DNA of 64,000 nucleotides from Streptomyces lomondensis (GTDB taxonomy: Bacteria; Actinomycetota; Actinomycetes; Streptomycetales; Streptomycetaceae): assembly GCF_014651035.1 (NCBI RefSeq), contig NZ_BMWC01000005.1, positions 496,001 through 560,000 of the forward strand, given 5' to 3'. A program made the position numbers and the translations under genes. Positions 62,401 through 64,000 of this stretch are shown piece after piece. The first letter of the stretch is position 1, and every line of letters begins with the position of its first letter. Under the pieces are notes generated by a model that worked only from the letters and a program-made list of their open reading frames with translations, did not search any database and was not told the DNA's origin.

Positions 62401-64000
62401 CCCGTGGAAGATCCCGCGCCGCTCGTCGGTGCCCAGGCCGTGCAGCCTCAGCCGGTCGACGGACTCGGCGAGCTGCTCCTTGCCGGTGGCGACGACCAGC
62501 ACCCGGTGCTCGTAGTGGCCGCGTCCGACGCAGGAGGTGTAGCAGATGTCGGCGAGCGACCACGGGCACTCCCCCGCCAGCATGGCCGCGTACGCGTCGA
62601 GGAGGTCGCGCAGGACGGCCTCGGACTTGGCGCTGACGGTGAAGAGGTAACGGTCGCGGCGCGCCGGCTCGCTCGTGTACCGCGGTGCCTCCTCCAGAAC
62701 CAGGTGGCAGTTGGTGCGGATGAAGCCGAAGGAGCTGATCCCGGCGCGCCGGGGCCCGCCGCCCTCGGTCTCCCACGGCGTCAGGCGGTCGTTGACGTAC
62801 AGCGGGCTCCCGGGGAAGTCGATGTACGGATTGGGCACGGCGAAATTGCCCGTCGGAGCCAGCGTGGTGGTCTCCAGGGACTTCACCACCTTCGCGACCG
62901 ACGCCACGCCGGACGCGGCCACCAGGTGCCCCGTCGTGGTCTTGAGCGAGCCGATCCCGCAGAACTGCCTGCGGGAGGTGTGCTTGCGGAAGGCGTTGGT
63001 CAGACCCTTGACCTCGATCGGGTCGCCGAGCACCGTGCCGGTGCCGTGGGCCTCGACGTAGGAGATTGTCTCCGGCTCGATGTCCGCCTTGGCCCACGCG
63101 TCGAGGATCACGCGCTCCTGCATCAGCGCGTCCGGCGCGGTGATGCTGGTGGACGTGCCGTCGTTGTTGACGGCCGAGGCCTTGATGACGGCCCGGATGT
63201 GGTCGCGGTCGGCCAGGGCGTTGCGGAGCGGCTTCAGTACGACGATGCCCGCGCCCTCGCCCCACAGCGTTCCGTTGGCGCCGGCGTCGAAGGTGCGGAC
63301 CGCGTCGTCGTGGGACTCGACGCTGCCCAGCGACATGCTCGCCAGGTACTCGGCCTTCACCTCGCCGCCCTGCGAGATGTTGAGTCCGCCGGCCAGTGCC
63401 ATGTCGCACTCGCCGAGCAGCAGCGATTGGATCGCCTGGTGGATGCAGACCGCGCCCGCCGAGCACGCGGTGTCCGTCATCAACGACGGCCCCTTGAGGT
63501 CCAGTTGGTAGGAGATGCGGCTGGCTACCAGGCCTTCCCAGGAGCCCGACAGTTGCATCGGGTGGTTCTCCGAGAGCATGCGGTAGTACGAGTGGTTGGT
63601 CTGGTCCCGGCCGAGGAAGACGCCCGTGCGGGTGCCCTTGACGCAGTCGCCGCCGTAGCCGGCGTTCTCCAGCGCCTCCTGGGCCACCTCCAGGGCGATG
63701 CGCTGATGGGGGTCCATGTAGTCGGCTTCGAGCGGGGGAATACCAAAGAAGCGGGCGTCGAAATGGTCGATCCGGTCGAGGTATCCGCTCGGGGCATGTA
63801 TGCGGTCGAGAACCTCCTCGGGTATCGCGGCGCCGAGTATGAGTTCCGCGTAGTACGGGTTGCGCAGCATGGTGCGCATCTCGGCCTTGCGGGCCTGTGG
63901 GAAGTCCCTGATGCACTGGTGCCCGGCCTTGAGGAAATCCCAGAACCGGTCGACGCTCGTGGCGGCGGCGAAACGGCCGGCGAGGCCGATGACGGCGATG
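59422..64000 (-). CDS. PKS module KS-DH-KR-ACP without AT (5' end outside window)
   Basis: At least 1525 aa; the frame is open to the window edge, where the KS begins (IAVIGLAGRFAAATSVDRFW). KS: TACSAGAV, HGTGTVLGDP and the altered KTTTGHLVAASG, where most have K-S/T-N-I-G-H; the His is kept. No AT; the KS passes through a short docking-type linker to DH (HRIDHRAVVPG; the usual Gly of HxxxGxxxxP is His; HPAKLDNAVN). KR has ISGGTGGLGLAV, Ser in FFSSVTAL and Tyr/Asn in YCAANAF. ACP has DLGGNSLMTA. Arrangement is of the trans-AT type and would yield an alpha,beta-unsaturated or, if DH is impaired, hydroxyl unit. Ends 2 nt before the next start. Confidence 0.9.
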   Translation of the reverse strand, partial: IAVIGLAGRFAAATSVDRFWDFLKAGHQCIRDFPQARKAEMRTMLRNPYYAELILGAAIPEEVLDRIHAPSGYLDRIDHFDARFFGIPPLEADYMDPHQRIALEVAQEALENAGYGGDCVKGTRTGVFLGRDQTNHSYYRMLSENHPMQLSGSWEGLVASRISYQLDLKGPSLMTDTACSAGAVCIHQAIQSLLLGECDMALAGGLNISQGGEVKAEYLASMSLGSVESHDDAVRTFDAGANGTLWGEGAGIVVLKPLRNALADRDHIRAVIKASAVNNDGTSTSITAPDALMQERVILDAWAKADIEPETISYVEAHGTGTVLGDPIEVKGLTNAFRKHTSRRQFCGIGSLKTTTGHLVAASGVASVAKVVKSLETTTLAPTGNFAVPNPYIDFPGSPLYVNDRLTPWETEGGGPRRAGISSFGFIRTNCHLVLEEAPRYTSEPARRDRYLFTVSAKSEAVLRDLLDAYAAMLAGECPWSLADICYTSCVGRGHYEHRVLVVATGKEQLAESVDRLRLHGLGTDERRGIFHGVHAVVSDKKSNPAPGDLTAGAVRRLSDEVNAELAGYRAHGDPAALTAIAAAYVRGAAVDFAQYHADEARRRVPLPTYPFERTRHWAEPMTSRVRDFGRASQHPLLGTEISRTEDSVVFENTLSVATHWVLSDHRIDHRAVVPGTTYLEMARAAFAAVAGSGGACLDNVFFLTPLAVEDGADAMVRTVLDRSGNGWAFRVTSRRGEEWITHVEGRVGPFDGQEPPTPLDTEAARRSATEVLDPYPTETDTGVFQFGPRWDSVRGLWRSEPDGSALALLGLPEGTDDETSLYGLHPAKLDNAVNVISQNSGHTFLPYMYKRFVLYRPMPATFHSLIRTVRDDSRDGETITYDVDLADRDGRIFARITDYTVKKVDWERFSLDGPRRHLEVVWVPAPDVEKTAGGAAVWAVIASDTGAGRDLVAEVAAGGHRAVPCYLAGTTDPARDAFAPDDDGIRLLCERLRAEGIEGVLFATDYTADPDRSHEERRAHGVDALFALYRGLLTHRVKPKLGLKVLGKDIWQVGAGTPGVDPYAAATAGLALVIGQEHLPVDIVDAGSDTALALAVRETLGGSGTLPRALRGSRSHVRELRRAETAETPGDTRYRNGTFLISGGTGGLGLAVAGEMARQGAARILLLGRRPLEETTARRVRDLGVAEYVVCDVSRADQVRELDERLRAEGVTLDGVVHAAGVAGDGFLATKERAVFDAVLAPKVDGGVALLELTRNHPGAFLVFFSSVTALTGGQGQGDYCAANAFLDSLAARARAEGIHAVSVNWPSWSEVGMAVAYGLGTHDAPFVAVGVEDGLAWLAHALDHPAGCAVPSEVNAPVMKDHLGELPFRLAPEVEAGLENAATAARPGSGGTADVRLTGQSDPTPTELRVGAVYGTVLGLAEVDAHTSFQDLGGNSLMTAQLLSLVDEAFPGTVDIADLFSYATVADLAAHIDAMAPSGTGAGAAAPGEPAALGTDALREVLDEIGDAELAGLFADAEDSGGN

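Overview
The window is high-GC DNA with strong third-position GC bias, translationally coupled genes that overlap by GTGA or ATGA, many GTG starts, rare TTA codons and Scr1/DUF397-type genes. This fits Streptomyces or a close actinomycete. No rRNA, tRNA or CRISPR array was recognised.

Left flank (0.2-9.0 kb): two CNNM/HlyC-type membrane proteins in tandem, a small double-glycine leader peptide gene with a very strong terminator, a 56-aa conserved-looking small protein, a membrane acyltransferase, the stub of an ABC-transporter ATPase, a peptidoglycan amidase, a DUF899 protein, and a GNAT / Tat-exported metallo-beta-lactamase-fold pair. A scar with coding remnants follows (9.07-9.45 kb).

First biosynthetic locus (9.77-23.54 kb, + strand): an ATP-grasp ligase; an NRPS with the order C-A-T-C-T-C whose single A domain carries a serine-type code; a RidA-family protein; an alpha/beta hydrolase with a Cys nucleophile; an MFS exporter; a free A-T didomain; a YqcI/YcgG (GntA-like) heme N-hydroxylase candidate; and a MOSC protein. 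TTA codons occur in the ATP-grasp gene (two) and in the NRPS (one), so bldA control is likely. I could not match the set to a known product; it is the best candidate here for an undescribed pathway.

Middle (23.6-41.8 kb): a FAD-monooxygenase remnant, a MerR-HEAT regulator with a HEAT-repeat partner, a fused MFS/spermidine-synthase protein, a complete Wadjet-type four-gene anti-plasmid operon (jetD-C-B-A on the minus strand), an EcsC-family gene, an eroded Scr1/DUF397 pair, an in-frame fusion of an anti-sigma-like ATPase with a helicase lacking Walker A, a DNA N6-methylase, and an IS1380-like transposase relic. The region reads as a defence island with repeated deletion scars.

Second biosynthetic locus (41.95-64.0 kb, minus strand, running off the right edge): a KS-DH-KR-ACP module with no AT, a KS-CP-C-A-PCP-E protein, a C-A-PCP NRPS, a KS-AT-(KR-like)-ACP-C protein, a type II thioesterase and an Sfp-type phosphopantetheinyl transferase. 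It is a hybrid PKS-NRPS line with one AT visible for three KS domains. The phosphopantetheinyl transferase could also serve the first locus.
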